NCBI GenBank assembly: GCA_009982845.1
Contig: JAADKB010000006.1
Coordinates: 186,001 to 250,000 of the forward strand
Reading direction: 5' to 3'
Source of the DNA: Delphinella strobiligena
Lineage: Eukaryota > Ascomycota > Dothideomycetes > Dothideales > Dothioraceae
DNA length: 64,000 nucleotides
Of the stretch, positions 10,085-21,843 are shown one piece after another. Below the pieces are notes generated by a model that saw nothing but the letters and a program-made list of their open reading frames with translations, did no database searches and was not told the origin of the DNA. Both the position numbers and the translations under genes were made by a program. How positions within the stretch are numbered: position 1 is the first letter of the stretch; each line of letters starts with the position of its first letter.

Positions 10085-12657
10085 TCAAACTCCACTCCAC
10101 CAAGTCGTCTTCTCAATCTCAAACTCCTTCTCTAAGCTTTGTGCGCAAGTCGCACTGCTGTCCGCGACACGCACTGTGTATATTCCCTTCTCCAGAATCC
10201 ATTGATCCCTGCGTTCGTCAAAGTAGCTGCAGGCGTACTTGAGGGGGATAGTCATCTGGACACGTTTCTTCTCGCCCGTCTTGAGAAACACCTTCTCGAA
10301 ACCCTTTAATTCTTTCCTCGGACGTTGGATAGCGGGTGCTTTTGGGGTGATGTAGACCTGGACCACCCGGGCGCCGTCCGCAGCTCCTGTATTCGCCACC
10401 GTCACACGCACCTGCAGCTCCTTGTCGTCGGTCTGGAATGTCAGATCCGAGAAGGCGAAAACGGTGTACGAGAGGCCGTGACCGAATGGGAAATTCACGG
10501 GCCGCGCCAGCTTCTCGTAGTACCTATACCCGATGTAGACGTCTTCACCGTAAAGCACTCTGCCGGCCTCGGATCTATAGTTCAAGAAAGCGGGATTATC
10601 TTCTGTTCTGACAGGGAAAGTCAGGCTGAGTTTACCGCTGGGATTGACGTCCCCGTACAGCACGTCCGCGATGCCGTTGCCGGTCTCGTTGCCCCCGTAC
10701 CATGCTTGCAGTAAGGCAGGCACTTTGCTCACCCAAGGCATTTCGACCGGCGCCCCGCTCTGGATGACGACTGCGGTTCTGGGATTTGCTTCGGAGACGG
10801 CGGAAATCAGGTTGTCGAGATGGTTGGGCAGAGACATGTTGGGTCGGTCGAAACCTTCGGATTCCCAGTCCATGTTTAGGCCTGCGCAGATGACATACTT
10901 GGTCGACATGTCTGGCCCACGCGGCTGCTTTGCGGATTTCTTCTTCGGGATCGAGGAGCCAGGCGCCGCCGAGACGGAGGCCGCCGCCACTGCTTAGGAC
11001 GCTGCTGCTTGAGAGTTTGGATGTCGGCGCGCTGCCGAATTGGCATTGTACGTGGTAGACTCCGCCTTTTTGCACGTCGATGGTGGCTAATACTTCTGTG
11101 GTGCCGCGGCCAAAAAAGGCAGTTCCTTGTTTTTGATGTTCTGTGAGGTCGATGATGAGGACGTTGTTGACGAAGACTTGAGCGGAACCGTAGACGACGC
11201 AGCCGAATTCGTATAGACCTGTGTGGTCGGCGGTGAAGTAAGTGTCTATATCTGCGTACCAGAGCGGTGAGTTGATCCCGGGGTGCTTATAATCCAAGAA
11301 CATCATGCTTGTCGATTCCAGCTCGATTTTGTCGACCTGGTCGCGATTTCTGACCCTTGGCGGGTCGTTGTAGGCTGTGAAGACGACGCCTTTCTTACCG
11401 CCAGAGGGGGTGGTGGTGAAGTCACCATTTAGAACAGGCAGTTCCTTGTGAGAATAGGCGCCGATGGTGAAAACGACATCTTTGCTCTTTCTGTATATAC
11501 CCTCGAGCGGTGTCACGGCGTAGTATGGACGTAAAGAGGCGGAGCCACCGCCGCAGTAAGTCGCAACGTTAGCATTAGGGCCAATGACCAAAACTTTCTT
11601 GTCCTTCTTGAAAGGGAGAACATGACCCTCGTTCTTGAGCAGGACAATTGATTCGGATGCGAGACGCCTGAGCAGGGCAGATGTCTCAGGAGTGTTGCGG
11701 GTCGTCTCCTCAGCATTCTCGGGTACACCGGAGGCAGACGCCTCCTTCACAAGTTGTAATGCGTTTCTCGCTCGGTCTTCCAGTGCTGTCGGAGCAAACT
11801 TATTGCATGCATGTGCGTGTGTGGCGGCCTCACCTCTGAAACGAGCTGGGCCTGGCATTTCTAGATCCAAGCCAGCGTTGATGGATTCTGTAACAGAGTA
11901 TGTACCATACCAATCGGACATGACTAGTCCATGCCAACCCCACTCCTTTCGCAGAATATCGTCCAGGAGCCTGGAGTTCTCGCTGGCATGTGTGCCGTTG
12001 ACCTTGTTGTACGAAGTCATGACACACTTGGGGAAGGCGTCTCTGATGCGTCTCTGATGGCAATCTGAAAAGGCAAGAGGTAAACCTCCCTGAGCGCTCT
12101 CTGCGAGACGATCGAGTTGACCAAATTCCTCTCGTGTTCCTGGTCATTGCATACGAAATGCTTGACGCAAGCAACGATATTCTTCTTTTGAATGCCTCTG
12201 ATAAGAGCAGCTGATGCCAGGCCTGCGAGCACCGGATCCTCGCTGATACTCTCGAATCCGCGTCCGCCCAGAGGTGAGCGCTGCATGTTGATTGTAGGCC
12301 CGAGAATGACATGGGCACCTTTTGCTTTAGCCTCGTCACCCATGAGACGTCCGGCTTCTTGGAGCAGCGATTTGTCAAAGGTTGCGCCTAGAGCAGTACC
12401 GCATGGGAAGCATGCAGCGGGAACGCCATTGAAGAATCGGGTACCGCGGACACCATTGGGGCCGTCAGAGACGCGTATAGCGGGGACACTATGCTGGGGG
12501 AGGGCTCTCGTGTGCCAAAAGTCGGTGCCTGGAAGGTCGACTGTTAGACAAGGCTCTCTTGGTACTGAAGAAAGGCATTAATCTTACCTGCGAGAAGAGA
12601 TATCTTCTCACTATCGTTAAGCTTGGAGAGAACATCTTCGACGTCAATGTTGGCCAT
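10085..12657 (-). pseudogene. GH3 beta-glucosidase with PA14 domain, broken by two frameshifts
   Basis: Intact relatives hydrolyse terminal beta-glucosides such as cellobiose and usually lack a signal peptide. The start MANIDVEDVLSKLNDSEK is at 12657, with a 59-nt intron at 12529-12587 joining LLAG to TDFWHT. The N-terminal barrel, the nucleophile region VMSDWYGTYS, the PA14 insert (about 11330-11030) and the fibronectin III-like C-terminus (about 10370-10130) are all recognisable. Two lesions break the frame. One is an exact 11-bp tandem duplication at 12037-12058, inside the conserved AIRDAFPKCVMTSYNKVNG region. The other is a net one-base gain near 10892-10902, between ARHVDQV and ICAGLNMDWESEGFDRP. 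No other break is seen over about 2.5 kb, so inactivation looks recent. No normal splice choice repairs either lesion. Confidence 0.85.
12037..12058. repeat. 11-bp tandem duplication disrupting the GH3 frame
   Basis: The unit gcgtctctgat is present twice without a gap (12037-12047 and 12048-12058, plus strand). Removing one unit rejoins the GH3 reading frame exactly across AIRDAFPKCVM. The form suggests replication slippage or a repair duplication. Confidence 0.9.
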
Positions 12658-13425
12658 GATGGGCCGTTGTCATGAATGGGAATCGAAAGGAAGGTGGGAA
12701 GGAGGAGAGGAACAGTGGGGGACGATACAGGGTAGAGCTAACAGTTTCTACGGTCGAGGGCTATCTCTTCCCTGTAGCTCGTCTAGCCGAGCAACTTACA
12801 TTAATGATTGATCATGCCTGTATCGGGCCGTCTCCCAGTCGCAAGACGTGTGTTGTTCGAAGCACATGCTCCACACTCGAAACGTTGTGAGCGTATGAAT
12901 GGAGAGCGGAGTAAGGTCTCCCCAATTCAGCACGTAGGACGGAAGTGCCCCACCAACCTTATCTGTTTAGCCTAGACTTTCGCCGAAGAGGCACCATGAG
13001 TCCACGACGATCACATCCTTGCGTGCTTACAACCTGGAAGTATGGCAAGCTTTAAGATTGCCGAATCTACTCTACTCTCCTCTGAACTTTCTTGCTTTCA
13101 AGGCATCCGAAAAAGTTTCTTGCAGATAGGCCACCAAAATCTGATTATTGTTCCGCACACGTCAGAGCTACCAGAGTCTCCAAGTGCGGGGCAGAGCTCT
13201 GTAAAGAAAAGCACCAGGAGTGGACGCGGAACAGCTGCACGTACAAAGGTTCGAAGGATGCAACTACTTTGGCCTGATCAGGCAGGCGAGATATAGGAGT
13301 GTGGTGAGATGATCTCGCATGGTAGGTACAGGGCGATGTCGCCACCATTGGCGTTCAGAGATCTCGATGGAAAGCAAGACTATCCATGCAAAGTAGGTCA
13401 GGTTGTGTACAAACTACCTGCTATA
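12658..13425. other. Intergenic region between two GH3 loci
   Basis: This is the 5' flank of the GH3 pseudogene and the 3' flank of the intact GH3 gene, both on the minus strand. No gene or clear regulatory site is identified. Confidence 0.4.
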
Positions 13426-15901
13426 TCAAACAACAGTCAAGGTGGCATTTCCCCTGATATCAAGCGAGCTAGCTCCGACAAAGATGGTGAAATTGCCGGG
13501 CTCGACTGAGTATTGCATGGTCTTGTTCCATAGACCCAAATCTGCAACCCAGAGTGGTATACTCACCTCAGTCGTGGTACCAGCAGGAATGAAGACCTTT
13601 TCGAAACCCTTGAGTTGAATGTTTGGCACCACAGCACCGCTGATCATGTCCTTGGTATACAATTGCACAACTTCGGTACCATCAACAGTACCGTTGTTGG
13701 TAACGGAGACAGTTGCAGTGATGTTATCGTTTGCAGAAACGACTGACGAGGACAAAGTGACGTTACTGTAGTCGAAAGTTGTATAGCTGAGTCCGAACCC
13801 AAATTCAAACCACGGCTGTGGAGTATTGAGTACGTACTGATGACCAAAGCAGAGGTATCCGTCCGCGCCCTGGAAGCCGGGCGATGTATAGCGGCCAGAC
13901 TGAAGGTAGTCGTAGTAAATAGGCAGGGTGCCAACATCATGAGGGAAACTGACACTCAACTTCCCACTCGGATTGTAATCGCCGAATAACACATCAGCAA
14001 GGGCATTGCCGCCTTCTTCCGATGGATAGAATTGCTGAACCAAGGATGCAGTGGTGTTGGAAATCCAGTCTTCAGTGACTGGCTTGCCAGAGCTGAACAC
14101 GATGACAGTTAGAACTCCAGTGTTTACAATTGCTTTCGCCAGATCCGATTGTGAACCAACAAGATCCAAGCTAGAAATATCAACGTGCTCGCCAGTGGTA
14201 GCATTTAGACCTTCCCAAAGCTCGACCTGGTCTCGAGACCAGGTGCCAATGATGACGACTGCAACATCTGCTGATTCGGCTGCTGCGATAGCTTCAGGAA
14301 AGCCTGATTGATCATTGGACCATCTTTCACAACCTTGAGCGTACGTGATGGATGCGTTGCTTCCCACGGCGTTCTGTATGCCCTCGAGGTATTGAACGCC
14401 ACGGTATTGAGACTCGTAAACAACGTAATCACCATAATTCATGAAGCCTGATGCCATTGGGCCTATGACGGCAATCTTGTCGGTCTTGCTTAATGGCAGA
14501 GTCTTGTTAGGGTTTTGCAAGAGCACAATGGACTCTTTATCAAGATTTCGTGCCAACGTCTTCGCTGCCTGTGAGTTGATGAGTCTGCTCCACTCCTCAG
14601 AGGGAGCGGCAGGGTATGGGTTTTCGAACAGTCCCGCAGTGAACTTTGCGCGTAAGAGACGTGAGACTGCAATATCGACAACGTTTATGTCTAGAGTTCC
14701 ATTTCCAACAATCCAAGGAATACTGCGAAAGTTGAAAGAGCCGCCACCCATCTGTCGCTTGATCAGTATTGTGTCTGCAAAGCTGTCGCATTCTGCAACA
14801 CACCTCGACATCATTCCCAGCTGGGAGGCATTGTAAGGTGACACATTCGTAATCATCGACAGCACAAGTGAGGAAATTGTCGAACAATCTGTCAGTGGCT
14901 CCAGCGTCGCTGGTCACCCAGAAATCATAACCCCACTCGTCTCTCAGGATCTCGGTCTGTGTATGGTAATCTGAAATGGCTGGGATACCGTCATACGAGT
15001 GGTAAGCACTCATGACGCTCCAGGCTCCAGCATCAATGATGGCTCGCTTGAAGGGTGGTGCCCAAGTAGTGCGTAGCTCACGTTCTCCACCATAGACTGG
15101 GCCAGTGTTGAGACCCTGGTCAGGCTTAGAATAGCCAATGAAATGCTTAACGGTGGCGGAGACATTGTTACTTTGCAGACCCACGACAAAACTGTAGGCC
15201 ATTTCACCAGACAAGTATCCGTCCTCGCCAAAGGTCTCCTCGACACGACCGTATCTGAGTTCGCGAGCCAGATCTACCAAGGGAGCGAACAATTGAGTAA
15301 CACCTAGCGCAGCGGATTCGACGCCAATTTGCTGGCCCATCTGACGCAGGAGCTCGCGGTTCCAAGAACAGGCCTGTGCAATTGGGGAGTTGAAGATTGT
15401 AGCATTGCCTATGAGGAAGCCGTGAATTCCTTCACTCTGGACAATGGCAGGAATGCCGAGGCGGGTGCTGTTCATGAGATGGTCTTGTCCTCTTTTTATA
15501 TTTGTAGTGAGCCAGTCCCAGCTGATGGGGTAGCCGACATAGAACATGCCAGCTTTGGTTTCCATATTCACAACAAGACCAGTGTGGTTGAAGGCACCAG
15601 AAGTGGTGTTGAGCCAGTTACTGATGTCGCCTGGTTCAGATCAGTCCTGAGACAGGAGATTATATGTGCAGTGGTTGATACCTTGCATCAATTGGGCCGT
15701 CTTCTCACTAAGAGTCATGCGGGACAGAAGGTCTTGGACACGGACCTCTACTGGCTGAGCAGGGTCTTTGTAAAGAGCGTCAACTAAAGATGAATCGGGA
15801 GTGATTGTGGCATTGGAGAGTGTCCTGTTGGTGTGTGTCTGGGCATTGGCAAGGCTAACGAGAGCAATGCCGAGCTGGCTGACGAGACCAAGGCACACCA
15901 T
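13426..15901 (-). CDS. Secreted GH3 beta-glucosidase or exo-beta-xylosidase, intact
   Basis: Predicted 790-residue extracellular glycosidase. Exons are 15901-15682, 15630-14804 and 14751-13426, with introns of 51 and 52 nt; exon lengths sum to 791 codons. Residues 1-20 (MVCLGLVSQLGIALVSLANA) form a signal peptide. The GH3 N-domain contains KHFIGYSKPDQG and the nucleophile motif WVTSDAGATDRL (Asp about 315). The second intron joins LPAGNDVE to MGGGSFNFR. The middle alpha/beta sandwich (VVIIGTWSRDQVELWEGLN) and a C-terminal fibronectin III-like domain (about 13780-13480) follow. Many NxT/NxS sites suggest glycosylation. The enzyme is not closely similar to its broken neighbour and lacks PA14, so the two are different GH3 subgroups. 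Substrate (glucoside or xyloside) is not resolved. Confidence 0.9.
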
Positions 15902-16585
15902 ATTTCAGAATGGACAAGAGCAAGTCGGACAGAAATGTAGGTATAGAGGATGTTGCACATGACATAGGAGATGAGTTAAAGGAGAATATATATGATCTGC
16001 CTACATTGATACCTTATGCGAGGCGTGATGCATGTTGCTCGCTAAGATGCAGTTCACATTGCAATACAGGCTGATTAGCAGGCAAAGGCTGATGTCTCTT
16101 CAAAGGGCGGTGTTCCCTGTTCCCCGCTGGGTCAATCGAAGTTACGGAGAAATTATGGGCGATATAGTGGTAATAATCCCCGCATGTTTGGACATGCAGG
16201 ATGCAGGTCAGATGGGCGTTCCTGGCTGAAATACGAGTAGATGGAGTTTCCTCGGCTTTTAGATGACGCTGTGACGTCTAAAGTCGGCTGGCGGCGCGGA
16301 TGCGGTAACGCTATACCTATTCGGTTGGAGCCGGAGCTCCCTCTCCACACAATTCCTTGGTCTTCCAACAGGACGGGACTCACCTTTCTCTCAGACTCTT
16401 GTCCATCTGAATTAAACGTTACGGCGGTCAGGAAATTTGATCTTGCCACGGCTCTTGTCATAGACGATAATTCCGACGACAGTGGTAGCTCACAGACGAA
16501 TCCGGCTGGTCACGGTCTAGTGGGAAGGAAAATCGAATAGAGTTTATCTACTCGCATCACACGCAGGACTTACCTTAAGGCTTAG
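15902..16585. other. Divergent promoter region between GH3 and the Sds3-like gene
   Basis: No gene is supported. The two flanking genes start outward from this 684-bp stretch. Several GGGG/CCCC-type motifs occur (for example gttccccgctggg near 16115), which could be CreA-like or stress-element sites, but these short motifs are not specific evidence. Confidence 0.4.
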
Positions 16586-18577
16586 ATGGCACTCAACCTC
16601 CTGCACCTGTCAAACTCACACGCACACGCATACCCGAATCTCTCGAACAGCATGCCCGCACGTGCAGGAGCTTCACCAATGGCCATCGACAGAAAGATGT
16701 CGACCTCACCTCCACCAGCGCCTCTGTCCAAGAGAGACAAGCGACGCAACAACATCACGGACAAGCTGAGCGACATGATTGAGACGTTCGCTGCAGACCA
16801 GCACCAGCACTACAGGGCCCAGCTACAAGCCATCCAAGTCGACATGACGTTGATCCTACGAGCAAGCCCGTACAACAATGTGCCGCTCGATGACGATGCC
16901 GAAGACATCGAGGCAGAGATTGAGAAGATCACAGGCGGGAATATGCCACACATGACCAACGACGCTGCAAGAAAGGACTATGCCGCCTTGGCTGGCAAGA
17001 GATATCATGACTATGTCCAAGACATCAACAAGGCCATGGAGCAGCGTGATGCCGATCTCACTGCTCTCAAGGTATACCATCCAAAAGCAATATCACTTAT
17101 GACTCAGTCAACTAACTGACATGCACAACAACAGAACCGATATGATGGCGCCATGGCAGAGCTCGAGCGCAACACCAGCTACAAGATTCACGTCGCCCAG
17201 CAAGAGCACATGGAGCTGGCCAAGACGATACGCACCCGACTGGTCAGCAGCGTCACCAAGAAGCGCGACAAGCTGTTGAAGGAGAAAGAGCAGTTGGACA
17301 TTGCCGATAGCAGCGCCTTGTTCCTCAACCCCAATCAGTTCACAATGAACATTCCCGCTAGTCCTGGCGGCATGATGAACCCGAGAAAGACCAGACACAT
17401 GCGCCACAGAGTCGGCGACCAAGACGACGCACAACTCGAGCGAGGAAGGAAGCGCAAGGCTCCGGCAGACGATGATGGCACAGACTCGCCAGCCCCGTCA
17501 TTCAGGCCTTTCGCAAACGATACCAACGGAGCCGCCTCGCCCTATCGCCATGCACGAGACAAGACTCTCTTCACACAGTATGAAGCCCCCGTCTTCTCCA
17601 TTGACAAGCTCTTTACCGACAAGGAGCTCGCCCATGCCACAACCATTGCTTCAATCGCTACCCACCACTTCTTCCACCAGCAAGCCACTCCGCCCAATGG
17701 TGACGCTGCAACCAACCCTCATCTGCACCTGAACCCAAATACTTCCACCTCGGTCATGTCGCTCGATGGTTCCACCGATATCCACAATTCGCATGATTCA
17801 GCAGATGCACAGCCAAACGCCACTCCTCCACCTTCACAATTACAAGCTCCGGAAATGGAGCGAGCAATCTCTCATCACGCCACTCGCAATGCAACTCGCC
17901 CCAACCCGCTGGCTGCTCTGTCAGAAGCCGCAGCCATGACCTCGACCAATAACTTTGTTCCTCACCTGGTCCCCATCACCCGCACTGACAAGGGTGCTCC
18001 TACTCCTCCCGGCGTCGACATGGTCCAGGCCGACTCGGATGTTGCTCTCATGTTCCGCGAAGATGACATTCCTGCCCCAGCCACGTCCACGTCCAACGGC
18101 ATTCACCACGCTGCCCATGATGAAGACATGGAAATCGACTCGAAACATCTGCCCGAATCCAGTCTCCGCAATCTTCGCCACCGTTTCCTCGAACAAGCTG
18201 TTCGCGACGCCATGGGCAACGCTCCCTTCCGTCTGCCTCTTGTTGAGACGGGCCCTGCCCACATCAACTTCCTCAACGGCGTTGCCAGGCTTCCCGCTTA
18301 TGGCTATGCAGATCCGGCAAGCTTGAGGTTCCATATGCCCAATGGAGGTGTCCCCACCACTGCAAATCCCGCAGGTGCCCCTGCCTTGCCGCTGGTGAAT
18401 GATAACCTAGCCGCAGTCCTTGCAGGCGGCGAGCCCATGAGCCGGACTACTAGTTTCGCTGGTAGTGATGCCGCTGCTACCAACGGTAATGGGAACGTGA
18501 ACCCCAATGGGAACAACTCCGTCAATGCTGACGGTGCCGGCGCTGCCATGAGAAGGGTCAGGAACCGCTTGATCTAG
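16586..18577 (+). CDS. Sds3-like nuclear coiled-coil protein (putative histone deacetylase complex subunit)
   Basis: About 642 residues, with exons 16586-17071 and 17135-18577 and a 63-nt intron. The region SKRDKRRNNITDKLSDMIE, then YRAQLQAIQVDMTLIL, MEQRDADLTALK, ELERNTSYKIHVAQQEH and KKRDKLLKEKEQLDIAD forms a long charged coiled coil. Its layout fits the Sds3-like family, which bridges Sin3/Rpd3-type deacetylase complexes; this assignment comes from pattern, not a search. Downstream are a basic patch (RGRKRKAP), a conserved-looking segment SIDKLFTDKELAHATTIASI and a low-complexity Asn/Ala/Pro-rich tail. The first ATG is taken, but Met codons at 16652, 16679 and 16697 are alternatives, and the similarity starts only after the last of these. 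Confidence 0.7.
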
Positions 18578-19366
18578 ATATCTTACTGTAGATACTGCAT
18601 ACCAGCCAGCCCCTTGACATCTTGCCAATTCTTCACGACACCGCACTTCCAAGCACGGAACCAAAACGCTGATCTTTTCTCCTTTTGACCATATCGTCTG
18701 CCCTCAGCCTCTGTTATATACCTTACCGTAGCTTCAGCGACTTCGAGCTGAATATTGATACCTTGACCAATCACTTTACCACTGTTTAATCATCAATACC
18801 TCTTTTAGGAGAATGAGCGACCCATCGCTAAAGAACCGACATGGCGAGCCGCCGTGTCTTGCATCAGCTAAAGTGGGAGCACGACCACTTTCATACCAAT
18901 TGAACGCCAAGATGTTTCACCCGAAAATGACTCTCCCCTTGACGCCCCCACCTCCCACCTCCCACCTCACAATAGGGACACATAACTGCAATCATGCACA
19001 ATCTCAATATTACTCGTCTTTCAAGTTTGACAATGCAGGTGATACAAGGTGCATCGACCACGCATCGTCCTTCTGATCCACATGGAGCCGCAATGATCTT
19101 GAAACATGGCCGACCTGTCCATCCTCGCTTATGTTAACCGAGTAGATCCTAAAACACATCTCCCTGAAGCGTAGGCCAGCGACCCAATAGAAGCTCGCAG
19201 TAAGCAAATATATATATGCTGTCTTCACTACCATTTCCTATGCTCTCCTCATCCTTCTTGTCATATTCATTCTCTTTCCATTGTCGCAGGTCGACCTTCA
19301 TTCATTTTCATTTCAAACTTGCCACATTCATTTAAACCCAGGCGGTTATATAAAAAGTCCTTCAAG
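18578..19366. other. Intergenic region and AA9 promoter
   Basis: No gene is supported. A TATA-like tract (ttatataaaaag) lies at about 19346-19357, unusually close to the ATG at 19367. The run acctcccacctcccacctc near 18949-18967 is a short tandem of cccacct. Confidence 0.4.
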
Positions 19367-20623
19367 ATGCGTTTCACTGCTGCTACTGCCTTGGTCGGGG
19401 CCACTCTTTTCCAGTCCAGCATGGCCCATTGTATGATAGACCTGTAGCATAGGCTGTCGAACAAGACTGACAAGCCCTTCAGACTGCTTCAACAAGCTCA
19501 TTGTCAATGGCAACTACACCGGCGAGTACGAGTATGTTCGCAAGAACAACAACTCCAACTCTCCAATCACCGACCTTGACTCGACCGACCTCCGCTGCAA
19601 TGCCGGTGGTCTTACAACTGGCAATGTGACGTCGACCTACAAGCTCTCCGCCGGCTCAGAGGTATGCTATGCGATGCGATGCGATGCGATGCGATGCATG
19701 AACGAATGACCATACCTGCACATACTAACACAGACATTCCAGGTCGGCTTCGGTCTCGACACCGGCATCGGTCACCCCGGTCCCGTCCAAGTCTACATGT
19801 CCAAAGTCAGCACGGGCGAGGACGCCTCCACCTACGACGGCTCGGGCGAATGGTTCAAGGTGCACGAAATCGGCTACACGACAATCAATTCCTCAGGCAT
19901 CCAATGGGCGACGAACGAAATCCAAAACTTCACCTTCACCCTCCCCGAAGAAGTCCCCGCCGGCCAGTACCTGCTTCGCCTCGAGGGAATCGCTCTCCAT
20001 GGCGCCTCGACCTTCGAGGGCGCTCAGTTCTACATCTCTTGTGCTCAGATCGAGGTCACCAGTGACTCTAGCGCTACGCCTGCCCCTGAAGTCAAGATCC
20101 CTGGTGTCTACACTGGTTACGAGCCTGGTCTCATGATCAATATCTACTATCCCACTGTGAGTTTTTGATGCTTGCTCAAAGTCAAGAGAGCGTGGTCGCT
20201 GACTCGTGAATGCAGCCTACCAATTATACCTTCCCTGGCCCTGCGGTCTGGCCGTCAGACAGCAGCACCTCAACCGCAGCAACCAGCGCAGCAACCTCCT
20301 CCGCCTCCTCCTCCTCCTCCTCAACCCTCTCCTCAGTAACCTCCCAAATCGCCATCGTCTCCACAGTCTCCGCAGCTCCTACCGCCTTCTCCACAATTCC
20401 CCAAGGCTACAACTCCACCCTCTCCATCTCCTACAGCGCTTCTGGCTTCGCCACCTCTGTCGTCGCTCCCTCCTCTACTGCGTCTGGCACCTCTACCGCC
20501 GGCACAGTACCCAATTACGGCAAGTGTGGTGGGAGGGATTATGTTGACTCTGCACAGTGTGCGCAGGGGTGGAGTTGTGTTGTGCAGAATGAGTTTTATT
20601 CGCAGTGTTTGAGTTCTTCGTGA
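19367..20623 (+). CDS. Secreted AA9 lytic polysaccharide monooxygenase with CBM1
   Basis: Copper enzyme that oxidatively cleaves cellulose or related beta-glucans outside the cell. Exons are 19367-19430, 19483-19661, 19743-20156 and 20216-20623, giving 354 residues. The signal peptide MRFTAATALVGATLFQSSMA is followed directly by His21, which becomes the N-terminal histidine of the copper brace; intron 1 starts one base after this His codon. The second brace His is in GIGHPGPVQVYMS, and the axial-Tyr segment is EGAQFYISCAQIEV preceded by IALHGAS. A Ser/Thr/Ala-rich linker leads to a C-terminal cellulose-binding CBM1 starting YGKCGGRDYVDSAQC, with the four expected cysteines. Intron 2 carries a GCGAT microsatellite. 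Cleavage at C1 or C4 is not predictable here. Confidence 0.95.
19671..19695. repeat. (GCGAT)5 microsatellite inside AA9 intron 2
   Basis: Five exact copies of gcgat occur, flanked by degenerate copies, inside the 81-nt intron 19662-19742. Length changes here would alter intron size but not the reading frame. Confidence 0.9.
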
Positions 20624-20660
20624 TGTTCTCTGCTGTTTTCTCGAGAGTAGGAGGTGGTAA

Positions 20661-20736
20661 GGGGTGGTTGGAGGGTTGTGAGGAGGGGTGATTGGGGGTT
20701 ATGAGGTGAGGAGAGGAGGGCTGGGTTTGAGTTGGG
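20661..20736 (+). other. G-tract cluster downstream of the AA9 stop (possible G-quadruplex)
   Basis: Runs of three or more G occur at 20661-20664, 20673-20675, 20685-20688 and 20694-20698, with loops of 8, 9 and 5 nt. Further GGG runs lie at 20718, 20723 and 20734. They are on the coding strand, 40-110 bases after the stop, so they would lie in the 3' UTR RNA if transcription extends this far. Confidence 0.5.
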
Positions 20737-21843
20737 TGGTTTTGAATCAGATGGTTGGTTGTAGAATAAGTTGTAGAAGAAGTTGTATGCATGCATGAAA
20801 GAAGCCATTTCTTGTACCGGGAATGAACACTTATGTGTCTGGAATGGAAATGGCTGTTCTGTTCTGCTGTTGGCTCGTAAATTTTACTGTAGGCAGAGTT
20901 CTACTCTACATGTCCCGTCTTCATTCCCTTGATTCATCCTCATCCTCATTCCACCCCCTCCCCCTTTCCTCTGATTACGCATCTATCTAGCTTAGAGCGA
21001 CCAAAGTCTAGGAATTATAACTCCACGATGCACATGGCACATGGACTTACGTACAATAACTCTATCACGGCAATCAGGGCAACCACAGCAACCACGGCAA
21101 TGGAAATACAAGTCGCCAAACCAACAAGCCAGTCCAGTTCAGTCCAGTCCAGATAGTCGAAACGACAAGACGAACCGACAAGATGAGCATATCATGATTC
21201 CCACAGTATGCTTTGATATAAGCCGGGAAGGGCACCATCTGTAGTGGAGTGATTGAGTGGGTTGCGAGAGATAAAATACTTATCTTTCGTGAGCATGGCG
21301 ATTCAAGGTTCTGTGGTAGTGAGGAAGGGGGTTGGGTAGCGGTGTCGTGGATAGAGAGACAAGGCAGATAGACAAGTCTGAATGCGGAAGAGACGTCTAC
21401 CTCAGGTTCAAGCCTCGGTACGAAGACAGCTGCACGGCCAGAGCATCCATGTCAGTCATCCACAATCACAGCGTCGTGTACGATCAGCATAAATGTCAGC
21501 ACATCAGACCATCGAGCTGCGGTGTCAGTGCACGCATCCATCAGGCCACCTACCTTCCACATCAAAAGCCATCACAAGCGGACCAAAGACGAAGTGGCAC
21601 AAAAGCATGTCCTTTCGCTGGAATTACCCAGGTCAAGTTCAACGGTATAATCTCAGCCCGTCACATCTCTCTCGTAAAAAGCAGAGACATGAACAAAAGC
21701 ACCCGTCATGCGCTATCTAGACTACGAAAAATACTCATCTTCAACTGGCTCCGAGGAGTTGGTTGTGGTGCTCAGAGCACGTAGCGGAAGCAAGGGTTTT
21801 CCCTGATGAGGTTAGTAATGCTTCTGGTTATGGAAGGGGTGGT
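20737..21843. other. Intergenic stretch between convergent genes
   Basis: No gene is supported. The tract ccagtccagttcagtccagtccag near 21131-21155 is a short cagtc-type tandem repeat. The longest open frame (21332-21784, plus) has no recognisable content. Confidence 0.4.

Noticed and set aside
21395..21425. B-box-like ggttcaagcct
   Set aside because: No A box at the right distance upstream and no cloverleaf.
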